Of a stretch of DNA of 32,237 nucleotides, positions 1 to 8,118 are shown in pieces. Made by a program: the position numbers and the translations under genes. Source of the stretch: JBLFWJ01 sp047611425 (GTDB lineage Bacteria > Bacteroidota > Bacteroidia > UBA10329); assembly GCA_047611425.1 (NCBI GenBank), contig JBLFWJ010000014.1, forward strand, positions 1 to 32,237, given 5' to 3'. The notes under the pieces were generated by a model that was not told the DNA's origin, ran no database searches, and worked only from the letters and a program-made list of their open reading frames with translations. The number at the start of each line of letters is the position of its first letter. Position 1 is the first letter of the stretch.

Positions 1-2
1 AT

Positions 3-2252
3 CAATGGAACGATCCTCTAAATCAAAACACACCAGAAGCAGATAGCCTTTGTCCAGGAATCTATTCAGTTCTTGTTACTGATTCATTGGGCTGCTTTAA
101 CACCGCTACAGTAGTAATTGACGAGCCGCTTCCAATCGCATTGATCGACTCGGTAATCAACGTATCATGTGGAGGAGAATGTGATGGTGAAGCTGGCGTC
201 ATTCCGCTTGGTGGAACAGCACCTTACACTTACCAGTGGAATGATACTGATAGTTCGACTACGCAGTTCATCACTGACCTTTGCGCTGGTGATTACTCAG
301 TGGTTGTAACAGATGCCAATGGTTGTATTGATTCTCTAACCTTGACTGTTACCGAACCACCTGAACTCTTCGGTCCTGTAACTCAAGTTAATCCGACTTG
401 TGGTGGTGAATGCGATGGTTCGCTTACCGTAACACCCTCTGGAGGATCACCACCTTACATCATTCTTTGGTTGCCAAATGGAGAATCAACTCCAACCATT
501 AACAATTTATGTGCTGGTGAATATATACTTGTGTTGACAGATGAAAATGGTTGCTCAGTTACCGATACGTTCATATTGATTGAACCTCCAGTGTTAACTG
601 CAGCAATTACTGATGTTACACAAGTCTTATGTGAAAATGGTTGTACAGGAAGTGCCACTGTTACAGCGGATGGAGGAACGCCACCTTACACCTACACTTG
701 GACACCAAGTGTAGGAACAGAACCTACGGTGAACAACCTTTGTGTTGGAACCTATGATGTGATTGTAACCGATTCGATTGGTTGCACAGCAACTGCACAA
801 GTTGTAATCAATGATGATAATGTTCTGATTGGCTCAATCGCGCTGTCTACTCCAGCAAGTTGTAATGGAGAATGTGACGGAACTGCCACAGCATTCGCTG
901 TTGGTGGTGTAGCTCCATATTTCTACTCTTGGAATGATCCATTCAATCAAACCACTGAAACAGCAACTGGTCTTTGTGCAGGTACTTATACGTTAATCAT
1001 ATTCGATAGCCAAGTTCCGGCATGTACAACACAAGCAACTGTTGTAATTGATCAACCACCATTACTGTTAGCAACCGCTACAGGAACGGACATCAGTTGT
1101 GGTGGCGAATGTGATGGATCTGCGACAGCTGTTGCTGTGGGTGGAACCGGACCTTTCTCATTCCTTTGGAACGACCCATCTGGTCAACAGACTGAAACTG
1201 CCGTTAATCTATGTGTTGGAACTTATACGGTAACCATTGCAGATGCCAGCGGATGTACAACAACTGCTAGTGTAACCATTGATGGCCCTCTCGCCATTAA
1301 TTCGAATGCTACGTCAATGCCAAGTTCGTGCAGCAACATCTCCGATGGTAGTATTGATCTTAGCGTTGTAGGTGGAGTCACACCTTACAGTTACACATGG
1401 ACTCCAGGTGGTTTCAACACTCAAGACCTGATCAATGTGACTTCTGGATCCTACACAATGACGATTACCGATGCTGATGGATGTACACATACTGCCACTT
1501 ATCAAATTGGAACACTTGTCACCATTGATGCCGAAATCACAGCACCAGACACTGTTTGTTCAGGTGAAGAGTTCATGCTACTCGGTGAAGGAGGAGACTT
1601 CTACTCTTGGAAGCCAATTTCTATGGTTGATGATCCAAACGCGCAGGATGTAACCGTTGTATTGGAAGACGATACGGTAACGTTCATTCTTACCACGAGC
1701 ATCGGTACTTGTACCGCTGTAGATTCTGCAACGGTAGTCGCCTTACCTCCACCGGCAGTTGGTGCTGGAAACGATGAGCAAATTCTTCCTGGAGGATCAA
1801 TCAACTTCAACGCAAATGGAGCTGCAACCGGATGGGAGTATACTTGGGAGCCAACGGAATTCTTGGATGATCCGAATATTTCAAATCCTTTCGCTTCTCC
1901 TGATGAGACCACCATGTTCTATGTAACTGTAACCGATGAGTTCGGATGTACGAATACTGATTCAATTCTTGTTGAAGTATTGCCGAACATCACATTCCCT
2001 GACGGAATTACACCGAACGGAGATGATAAGAATGAGTTCTGGGTAATTGACAACATCGATAACTACCGCGATGCAATTGTGGAAGTTTACAATCGGTGGG
2101 GACAGCAAATGTTCGTCAGTGAACCAGGATACCCTCAACCTTGGGATGGTAAATACAAAGGCAAAGACCTTCCGGTTGGAACCTACTACTATGTGATACA
2201 TTCTGTAGATCTTGAAGAAGCATTGACCGGACCAATAACTATTGTACGATGA
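3..2252 (+). CDS. SprB-repeat adhesin, gliding-motility-type C-terminal domain (5' partial)
   Basis: The reading frame is open from base 3, so the true start lies upstream; the TTG at 87 is only an internal codon. I see six full SprB-type repeats plus part of a seventh. Each has a Cys-x-Gly-x-Cys-Asp-Gly-like motif, a GG-(T/S/V)-xP-Y/F-x-(Y/F)-x-W strand and an L-C-x-G-x-Y turn ending in TDxxGC. The last repeat (near 1321-1500) has lost most of these cysteines. Two Ig/PKD-like domains follow. The end (1984-2252) matches the gliding-motility-associated/CHU C-terminal domain, with a TPNGDxKN motif, VYNRWGQ and a PVGTYYYV ending. In Flavobacterium such proteins are T9SS-exported cell-surface adhesins; SprB itself mediates gliding. 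The C-terminal class plus the overlapping PorP/SprF gene suggest a cargo-partner pair. The family is clear; the ligand and any role in gliding are not. Confidence 0.9.
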   Translation, partial: QWNDPLNQNTPEADSLCPGIYSVLVTDSLGCFNTATVVIDEPLPIALIDSVINVSCGGECDGEAGVIPLGGTAPYTYQWNDTDSSTTQFITDLCAGDYSVVVTDANGCIDSLTLTVTEPPELFGPVTQVNPTCGGECDGSLTVTPSGGSPPYIILWLPNGESTPTINNLCAGEYILVLTDENGCSVTDTFILIEPPVLTAAITDVTQVLCENGCTGSATVTADGGTPPYTYTWTPSVGTEPTVNNLCVGTYDVIVTDSIGCTATAQVVINDDNVLIGSIALSTPASCNGECDGTATAFAVGGVAPYFYSWNDPFNQTTETATGLCAGTYTLIIFDSQVPACTTQATVVIDQPPLLLATATGTDISCGGECDGSATAVAVGGTGPFSFLWNDPSGQQTETAVNLCVGTYTVTIADASGCTTTASVTIDGPLAINSNATSMPSSCSNISDGSIDLSVVGGVTPYSYTWTPGGFNTQDLINVTSGSYTMTITDADGCTHTATYQIGTLVTIDAEITAPDTVCSGEEFMLLGEGGDFYSWKPISMVDDPNAQDVTVVLEDDTVTFILTTSIGTCTAVDSATVVALPPPAVGAGNDEQILPGGSINFNANGAATGWEYTWEPTEFLDDPNISNPFASPDETTMFYVTVTDEFGCTNTDSILVEVLPNITFPDGITPNGDDKNEFWVIDNIDNYRDAIVEVYNRWGQQMFVSEPGYPQPWDGKYKGKDLPVGTYYYVIHSVDLEEALTGPITIVR

Positions 2253-3211
2253 TGAAAAGACTAACCCTACTCAGCGTTGCATTGCTGCTTGGCGTATTCA
2301 GTTACGGCCAACAGATTCCGCAGTACAGTCAATACATGATCAACGATTATATCCTCAATCCAGCCGTTACTGGAATGCACGATTACTTTGAGGTGAAGTC
2401 GAATAACAGGATCCAATGGGTCGGCATTAACGATGCCCCACGTACATTCTTGTTATCTGTTCATGGACCAATAAATAGTTTGAACATGGGACTTGGTGGT
2501 GCCATTTTCTCTGACGTAACTGGCCCAACAAGTAGAACAGGAGCATACCTATCCTACGCCTACCATTTAAAGCTTTCGCCTTCGTTGAAACTTGGAATGG
2601 GACTAAGTGTTGGATTGTTGCAATTCAGAATTGACGGAACCAAAATCACACTTCGTGACGATGGCGATGTTGCTTTGGGCGACTATGTTCAAACAGTCTA
2701 CACTGCAGATGCAACATTCGGATTCAATCTTTATCACAAGAATTTCAATGTTGGATTCTCTGCTCCGCAGATTATCGGAAACAAGTTGGATTTTTATGAG
2801 GCCTCGGAAGCGACCAGAAGCAGTCTTGCACGACACTTTATGTTGATGGGATCGTACACATTCCACATTGGCAATGACTTCGATATTCAACCAAGCGTGT
2901 TATTGAAGTATGTACAACCTACTCCACTTCAAATAGATGGTGGAGTTAAATTCAGCTATCGGGAAACAGTTTGGTTAGGCGCCACTTATCGTCATGATGA
3001 TGCCGTTTCTGTAATTGCTGGATACACCCACAAGAATTTTGTGATGTTCGCATATTCCTATGATTTTCCAATGTCTAACCTGCAGAATTATTCTTCTGGA
3101 ACACATGAGGTCATGATTGGCGTGCGGTTTAAACCGAAACGAAAGAACAATTCGGAAGACGCTATGCCAACTGAAACGGCACCTGCTGCTGAAGACGGAG
3201 AAAGCAATTAA
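2249..3211 (+). CDS. PorP/SprF family type IX secretion outer-membrane protein
   Basis: A 320-residue protein with a signal peptide (about 1-20, ending SYGQ) followed by the family opening QIPQYSQYMINDYILNPAVT. It has alternating beta strands typical of an outer-membrane barrel and a charged, disordered C-terminus. In F. johnsoniae, SprF is needed for surface delivery of SprB; PorP-like proteins are partners of cargo carrying type-B/gliding-type C-terminal domains. The start overlaps the adhesin stop by four bases (ATGA); a second ATG at 2252 is equally possible. Overlap implies coupled translation with the adhesin, so this copy is probably dedicated to that protein. A strong hairpin terminator closes the pair. 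Confidence 0.92.
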   Translation: MMKRLTLLSVALLLGVFSYGQQIPQYSQYMINDYILNPAVTGMHDYFEVKSNNRIQWVGINDAPRTFLLSVHGPINSLNMGLGGAIFSDVTGPTSRTGAYLSYAYHLKLSPSLKLGMGLSVGLLQFRIDGTKITLRDDGDVALGDYVQTVYTADATFGFNLYHKNFNVGFSAPQIIGNKLDFYEASEATRSSLARHFMLMGSYTFHIGNDFDIQPSVLLKYVQPTPLQIDGGVKFSYRETVWLGATYRHDDAVSVIAGYTHKNFVMFAYSYDFPMSNLQNYSSGTHEVMIGVRFKPKRKNNSEDAMPTETAPAAEDGESN

Positions 3212-3215
3212 TTAA

Positions 3216-3250
3216 AACCCGTTCGCCTTAGGCGAACGGGTTCTTTTTTT
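3216..3250 (+). terminator. Rho-independent terminator after porP/sprF
   Basis: A perfect 12-bp stem (arms 3216-3227 and 3231-3242, core CCCGTTCGCC/GGCGAACGGG) with a three-base TTA loop is followed by a T-rich tract to 3250. It begins five bases after the stop codon of the PorP/SprF gene. It is the strongest terminator in the window. Confidence 0.95.
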
Positions 3251-3286
3251 GACCTAGTATGTCGTGATCACCTGTACTCCTCTGAG

Positions 3287-3294
3287 TACATTTG
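3287..3294 (+). promoter_or_regulatory. Candidate -7 box (TACATTTG) for heme A synthase
   Basis: TACATTTG matches the Bacteroidota primary-sigma -7 consensus TAnnTTTG exactly and sits between the upstream terminator and the ATG at 3300. Only five bases separate it from the ATG, so a transcript from it would be nearly or fully leaderless. No convincing -33 TTTG is seen at 19-21 bases upstream. Confidence 0.5.
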
Positions 3295-3299
3295 CGCCA

Positions 3300-4325
3300 A
3301 TGTTGAAAGACCGAAATTGGATTGTTGCCTGGCTCGTAACAGGAGCTTTTATGGTTGCCGGAATGGTGATCATCGGTGGCATTACCCGTCTCACCCACAG
3401 CGGCCTTTCGATGACTGATTGGAAGCTGATTATGGGCATGATTCCTCCAATGAATGAGATGGAATGGAACAAGGCTTTCGAACAGTACAAGCAATTTCCA
3501 GAATTTCAAAGAGTGAATAGTCATTACACCGTTGAAGATTTCAAATCAATCTTCTTTTGGGAATGGTTTCACCGCTTTCTCGGTAGAATCATTGGGATGG
3601 TATTCATCTTTCCTTTTATCGTATTCCTAATTCGAAAAAGCTTCAGTCGGAAATTGATTATCCAAAGTTCCATCCTTCTTGGCCTTGGCGCAGTCCAAGG
3701 ATTCTTAGGCTGGTTCATGGTTAAAAGCGGGCTCATTGACCGTCCAAGCGTAAGCCATTACCGGTTGGCCATTCACCTCTGTGCAGCGTTTGGAACCTTC
3801 TCATACATTCTTTGGGTACTCCTCTCCCACCTCCAGCCTGAAAGAAGTGTTTCAAAGAGCGCTTCGACAACATTGATTTCTCGGATCACTCTTTTGCTCG
3901 TAATTGTCCAGATTGTTTTCGGGGCATTTGTCGCTGGTCTCAAAGCGGGATACGTGTTTCCAACCTTTCCTAAAATGGGTGCTGATTGGATGCCGACAAT
4001 AATCGGCCAACGTATTTCAGAATCCGGTTTGGGAACTCTTTTCAATGAGATAATCTCTGTGCAATTCGTTCATAGAACATTTGCATACTTGGTTGCTGGA
4101 TTCGTGATTTACCTGTGGTATTCTGGCCGAAGGAGTGCAAACGCCAATCAGCTGCGTGGCTTGAATCTCACAATGATTCTTGTCCTGCTTCAATTTACTT
4201 TGGGTGTACTGACCATTCTTTATGGCGTTCCAATCTCAATTGCTGTCGCACACCAATTTGGTGCGCTTGGTCTTTTGTCCGCTTCGGTCTACACTGTTTA
4301 TCAGTATCCGATTAAGGTCAAGTAA
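3300..4325 (+). CDS. ctaA: Heme A synthase, COX15/CtaA family
   Basis: Heme A synthase oxidises the C8 methyl of heme O to a formyl group, making the cofactor of aa3-type cytochrome oxidases; it is an integral inner-membrane protein. The 341-residue product has about eight hydrophobic segments and the COX15 signatures: GGITRLTHSGLSMTDW near the N-terminus, WEWFHRFLGR, HYRLAIH, QFVHRTFAY and AVAHQFGALGL. Histidines 91, 159, 258 and 318 are the expected conserved heme ligands of the two pseudo-repeats. An in-frame GTG at 3264 gives a longer form, but homologues begin just before the first membrane segment, supporting the ATG at 3300. It stands alone after a terminator. Other cytochrome oxidase assembly genes are not in the window. 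Confidence 0.93.
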   Translation: MLKDRNWIVAWLVTGAFMVAGMVIIGGITRLTHSGLSMTDWKLIMGMIPPMNEMEWNKAFEQYKQFPEFQRVNSHYTVEDFKSIFFWEWFHRFLGRIIGMVFIFPFIVFLIRKSFSRKLIIQSSILLGLGAVQGFLGWFMVKSGLIDRPSVSHYRLAIHLCAAFGTFSYILWVLLSHLQPERSVSKSASTTLISRITLLLVIVQIVFGAFVAGLKAGYVFPTFPKMGADWMPTIIGQRISESGLGTLFNEIISVQFVHRTFAYLVAGFVIYLWYSGRRSANANQLRGLNLTMILVLLQFTLGVLTILYGVPISIAVAHQFGALGLLSASVYTVYQYPIKVK

Positions 4326-4379
4326 TTGTCGATTTTAGCTTAATCCTGCGCCACGACACAACCGAAGGCAGTATTGCCG

Positions 4380-4387
4380 TAAATTCG
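4380..4387 (+). promoter_or_regulatory. Candidate -7 box (TAAATTCG) before the lamin-tail/receptor/nuclease block
   Basis: TAAATTCG has one mismatch to TAnnTTTG and lies 20 bases before the ATG at 4408, in the only gap upstream of the three-gene block. No good -33 element is seen, so this is a weak call. Confidence 0.35.
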
Positions 4388-4407
4388 CACCTCGAAATAA
4401 TAATGAC

Positions 4408-5325
4408 ATGAAAAGAACTCTACTTTCTATTGCCTTTACAGCAGCCGCATCTTCAATGATAGCGCAGGACTGCTCTGAATTGTTCATCTCTGAATATGTT
4501 GTGGGATCTGGTAACAACCGAGCACTTGAACTATACAACCCAACGGCAAACAGCATTGACCTTAGCACATACAAAGTAGGACGCTTCCGTGATGGATCAG
4601 GTACCCCAATGTTGTTGGACCTTTCAGGAACGATTGCTTCGTTAAGCACGTTTGTAATTGTTATTGACAAGCAAGACCCAAACGGAACTGGTTTTGACGA
4701 GCCTGTAGATGCAGCATTAGCAGCAGTTGCAGATATCTTCGTAAACCCTGTTTATGTACAAAGCAACTCTCCATTTTACTTTAATGGTGATGACGCCGTT
4801 CCATTGTTCAATGGAGATGCTAGTGATCCATCCAACTTAAAAGATGTTGTAGGAAGAATTGGAGAAGACCCTGGTACTGCGTGGTCAGACGCAAACGGTA
4901 CGTGGTGGACAACGGACAAAACGTTGATTAGAAAAGCAAGCGTTTTAAGTGGTGACGGAAATGGTTTAGATGAATTTCTACCAGAAGTTCAATGGGACAG
5001 TCTTCCAGAAAACACTTTTACTGAATTGGGATGGCACACATGCGATTGTGCAGATGTTGGTGTGAACGATCAAGACATTAACAGAATCAATGTCTATCCA
5101 AATCCTAATACAACAAGAATTCTTAACGTTTCTGCAAACAAGAATATTGACCTGATTCAGGTTTTCAATATCATTGGGCAAGAAGCAAAAGAGATTGATT
5201 TAAGCAATCAGTTTGCCGACACTCAACGTCTCGACCTTAAAGGTTTGAAGGATGGTCTTTACATCGTTCGGGTAACACTTGATGGTGGTGCTACCATTTC
5301 GAGAAAAATCACGCTACAGAAATAA
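4408..5325 (+). CDS. Lamin-tail-domain T9SS type A cargo protein
   Basis: A 305-residue secreted protein. Residues 1-19 are a signal peptide (MKRTLLSIAFTAAASS, ending IAQ). Residues about 20-140 form a lamin tail domain: ELFISEYVVGSGNNRALELYNP, then SIDLSTYKVGRF, are its typical Ig-like opening strands. A linker carries a DxxDPSNLKDVVGRIG segment. The last ~78 residues are a T9SS type A sorting domain (VYPNPNTTRIL near 230, a DLKGLKDGLYIVRV strand, KITLQK end), which directs export and surface attachment or release. Bacterial lamin-tail domains are often found with, or fused to, secreted nucleases and phosphatases. The block here, TonB-dependent receptor 18 bases downstream and endonuclease I after it, fits that association. 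I infer a role in holding DNA or nuclease at the surface; nothing in this protein looks catalytic. Confidence 0.88.
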   Translation: MKRTLLSIAFTAAASSMIAQDCSELFISEYVVGSGNNRALELYNPTANSIDLSTYKVGRFRDGSGTPMLLDLSGTIASLSTFVIVIDKQDPNGTGFDEPVDAALAAVADIFVNPVYVQSNSPFYFNGDDAVPLFNGDASDPSNLKDVVGRIGEDPGTAWSDANGTWWTTDKTLIRKASVLSGDGNGLDEFLPEVQWDSLPENTFTELGWHTCDCADVGVNDQDINRINVYPNPNTTRILNVSANKNIDLIQVFNIIGQEAKEIDLSNQFADTQRLDLKGLKDGLYIVRVTLDGGATISRKITLQK

Positions 5326-5343
5326 TAACGAAGCAGAATTAAA

Positions 5344-8109
5344 ATGCTTCGATACGTTTCGCTGCTTCTAGCGGCAATCTTATTGTCTTCGTTGGCTTAC
5401 GGCCAAAAGACCCGCGTTTCCGGCACCGTTAAGGATGCTGATTCTGGCGAACCGTTGATTTCGGCAAACATTCTTTATGCTGCAGGGCAAGGCGTTGCAG
5501 CCGACCTTGATGGTAAGTACTCTTTTCAACTTGAGAATGGTACGTATACACTGAATGTCTCCTACATCGGTTATGAGGCTCAAGAAATCCCCCTTAACGC
5601 TAACGGAGGAGCGGTTGAATTGAATTTCAGCCTTAAAACCATCACTATGAATGAGGTGAGGGTTGTAGCCGATATGGCGCTAGATCGTGAAACACCTGTT
5701 GCATTCACGAATATCGAACCAAAGAAAATCAAAGAGGAATTGGCCGCTCAAGACATTCCGATGCTTTTAAACTCCACTCCCGGTGTTTATGCTACGCAAC
5801 AAGGTGGCGGTGCTGGAGAGGCCCGTGTGACCATTCGTGGATTCGACCAGAGTAATCTTTCCGTTATGATTGATGGCATTCCTATGAACGACATGGAGAA
5901 TGGCTGGGTTTACTGGAGCAACTGGTTCGGCCTGGATGCGGTAACACAAAGAATTCAGGTGCAGCGTGGGCTTGGCGCAAGTAAGTTGTCTATTCCGGCA
6001 GTTGGTGGAAGCATGAACATCCTTACCCAAGGCATTTCCTCAAAGTCCTATAAAACCGTAAAGGTTACCGTTGGAAATGATGGTCTTTTAAGAACCAATG
6101 TTGGGTACAATTCTGGCCGACTTAAAGGCGGCTGGGGTATCACAACCGCGTTCGCTTATGACCGTCAGGACGGATACGTGGAACAAACCTGGGCATCGCG
6201 ATTCTTTTACTATGTGAAAATTCAAAAGCAATTAGGAAACCACATGATTAGCGTTGGTGCAATGGGTGCTCCGCAATCGCACGGCCAGCGCACCGGGAAG
6301 CAGCCAATATTTATGTATGACAAGGCATATGCTAGAAAGCTAGGTGCTGACCTTGACACCACTAGCTACGTAACCACCATGGTGGCTTCTGGCCTTGAAG
6401 GGAATTATGGCAGAAGGTTCAATCCTAGTTGGGGAACGATTTCTCGAAACAGAAACGATCCAGACGCGAAACCTGAGCTACTTAACTCAAACATCAATTA
6501 CTATCACAAGCCAATAATGAACCTTCGTCACTTTTGGGCTAAGGATACATGGGCTGTTTCAAATATTGTATACGGCTCCCTTGGAAAGGGTGGTGGAACC
6601 AGGTCAAGAGGTGGAACTACAATCAATGAAACGGGACACCTTGATATGAATGCACTATATCAGGACAACATAACTGGAACTGTTTTCGTGCCACCATTTG
6701 ACACGCTCGCAGTCAACGATACAAGTCAATATAAATCAACAAATTTTATCCAGTCTTCAATAAACAATCACTATTGGTATGGATTGCTTTCCACTGTCAG
6801 CAAGTCTTTCAGTAAGTATTGGGACCTTTCTTTTGGAATTGATGCACGTGCCTACTGGGTAGAGCATTACAGCACTCCGTACGATCTTTTAGGCGGTGAT
6901 TATGCTGTAATAAACCCAACTGCCAATCAAAATGATCTGTTCGACCCAGCAGACAACGTAAAGCGTGAAGGAGACATTGCTGGATACAGAACTAGTACAA
7001 ATGTGTACTCCGGTGGTCTCTTTGCCCAGCTAGAATATTCCAAGGATAGATGGTCTGCCTTTGTTAGTGCTTCTGGTGGGTACAATTACTATATAAGGCA
7101 AGATCAATACAGAAAGAAAGATCTAATCCTAGCCGATACAACGTATCAACAAGCTTTAGGAATCAATGATACCATCATGCGAAATGGCACCTCTTACACC
7201 CATGAAAGTGGTGAAGCCAAAGATGCCACAACTGGAAGTGTCGACTACTTTGGTGGAACGGCCAAAGCAGGTGTGAATTTCAACATCAATGATCACATGA
7301 ATGTGTTCTTTAATGGAGGCGTTTTCTTTCGACCCCCAACCGTAAGCAACGTTTACAACGGTAATTTCTCTTTTGACTTTGTTCAAGGAATAGGAAATGA
7401 ATTTGCGTGGGGAACGGAACTGGGCTACTCAATTCGATATCCACAGTGGGCAGGTAACTTAAACTTGTATCGAACGGCTTGGGAGAATAAACCTTTAATT
7501 ACGGCTGTCTTCGTTGGGGGTGAGCGTTTAAATGTTGCGGTTCCTGGTTTAGGTTCGCTTCACCAAGGAGCAGAACTCGATGCTGCGTATAAAACACCTT
7601 GGTTCTTCGATATTGAGGGACTTGTGTCTTACGGTGATTGGCGATGGACTGGTCAGTCAAAGGCTTTTTACTACGATCAATCTACTGGCCTTCCGGTTGA
7701 TTCATTTGATGTTGATGCAGAAGGCGTGTTGGTGGGAGATGCGGCCCAATTTCAATTGGCCGGTAGCTTGAAAATAAAACCAGCAAAGGGAGTTTACATA
7801 AAAGCCAGAATCTCGTATTTCGATAAGCATTACGCTAACTTCAACGCGATTAGCCTACAAGGAGAAAATAAGGGCCGACAATCTTGGAGGGTTCCTGCAT
7901 ACTACACAATGGATATACACGCTGGTTGGACAATCAAACTGAAAAAAATGGACGTTTCAATCCGCGCTAGCATTCTCAATCTCTTGGATGAGTTGTACAT
8001 CTCGGATGCAACCAATAATTCTTACACACAATCCTTTGACGCTACTGGTGCCTCGGTTTACATTGGCCAAGGCCGTAGATGGACTGCCAGCGTTGGCTTG
8101 AAATTTTAA
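5344..8109 (+). CDS. TonB-dependent receptor with CarboxypepD_reg-like N-terminal domain
   Basis: A 921-residue outer-membrane active transporter. It has a signal peptide (1-21, ending AYGQ). A carboxypeptidase-regulatory-like domain spans about 22-100 (VSGTVKDADSGEPLISANI ... YIGYEAQE). The plug domain spans about 118-230 (LLNSTPGVYATQQGG, VTIRGFDQSNLSVMIDGIP, RIQVQRGLGASKLSIPAVGG). A long 22-strand-type barrel follows, ending in aromatic VGLKF. Such receptors use TonB/ExbBD energy to import large or scarce substrates. It is not a typical SusC: no SusD-like partner follows. Its neighbours are a lamin-tail protein (18 bases upstream) and a secreted endonuclease (9 bases downstream), so DNA fragments, nucleotides or released phosphate are plausible substrates by context only. 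Iron compounds or vitamins remain alternatives. The architecture is certain; the substrate is inferred. Confidence 0.93.
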   Translation: MLRYVSLLLAAILLSSLAYGQKTRVSGTVKDADSGEPLISANILYAAGQGVAADLDGKYSFQLENGTYTLNVSYIGYEAQEIPLNANGGAVELNFSLKTITMNEVRVVADMALDRETPVAFTNIEPKKIKEELAAQDIPMLLNSTPGVYATQQGGGAGEARVTIRGFDQSNLSVMIDGIPMNDMENGWVYWSNWFGLDAVTQRIQVQRGLGASKLSIPAVGGSMNILTQGISSKSYKTVKVTVGNDGLLRTNVGYNSGRLKGGWGITTAFAYDRQDGYVEQTWASRFFYYVKIQKQLGNHMISVGAMGAPQSHGQRTGKQPIFMYDKAYARKLGADLDTTSYVTTMVASGLEGNYGRRFNPSWGTISRNRNDPDAKPELLNSNINYYHKPIMNLRHFWAKDTWAVSNIVYGSLGKGGGTRSRGGTTINETGHLDMNALYQDNITGTVFVPPFDTLAVNDTSQYKSTNFIQSSINNHYWYGLLSTVSKSFSKYWDLSFGIDARAYWVEHYSTPYDLLGGDYAVINPTANQNDLFDPADNVKREGDIAGYRTSTNVYSGGLFAQLEYSKDRWSAFVSASGGYNYYIRQDQYRKKDLILADTTYQQALGINDTIMRNGTSYTHESGEAKDATTGSVDYFGGTAKAGVNFNINDHMNVFFNGGVFFRPPTVSNVYNGNFSFDFVQGIGNEFAWGTELGYSIRYPQWAGNLNLYRTAWENKPLITAVFVGGERLNVAVPGLGSLHQGAELDAAYKTPWFFDIEGLVSYGDWRWTGQSKAFYYDQSTGLPVDSFDVDAEGVLVGDAAQFQLAGSLKIKPAKGVYIKARISYFDKHYANFNAISLQGENKGRQSWRVPAYYTMDIHAGWTIKLKKMDVSIRASILNLLDELYISDATNNSYTQSFDATGASVYIGQGRRWTASVGLKF

Positions 8110-8118
8110 TACTTAATC

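Noticed and set aside
3..1500. Regularly spaced repeats as a CRISPR array
   Set aside because: The repeats are about 240 bases, degenerate, in frame and encode SprB domains.
87..2252. TTG at 87 as the start of the SprB-repeat adhesin
   Set aside because: The same frame is open to base 3 and encodes a normal upstream repeat half, so the gene is 5' truncated by the window edge.
4335..4670. Minus-strand open frame spanning the gap before the lamin-tail gene
   Set aside because: Mostly antisense to the signal peptide and lamin-tail region; no domain and no promoter-like box on that strand.
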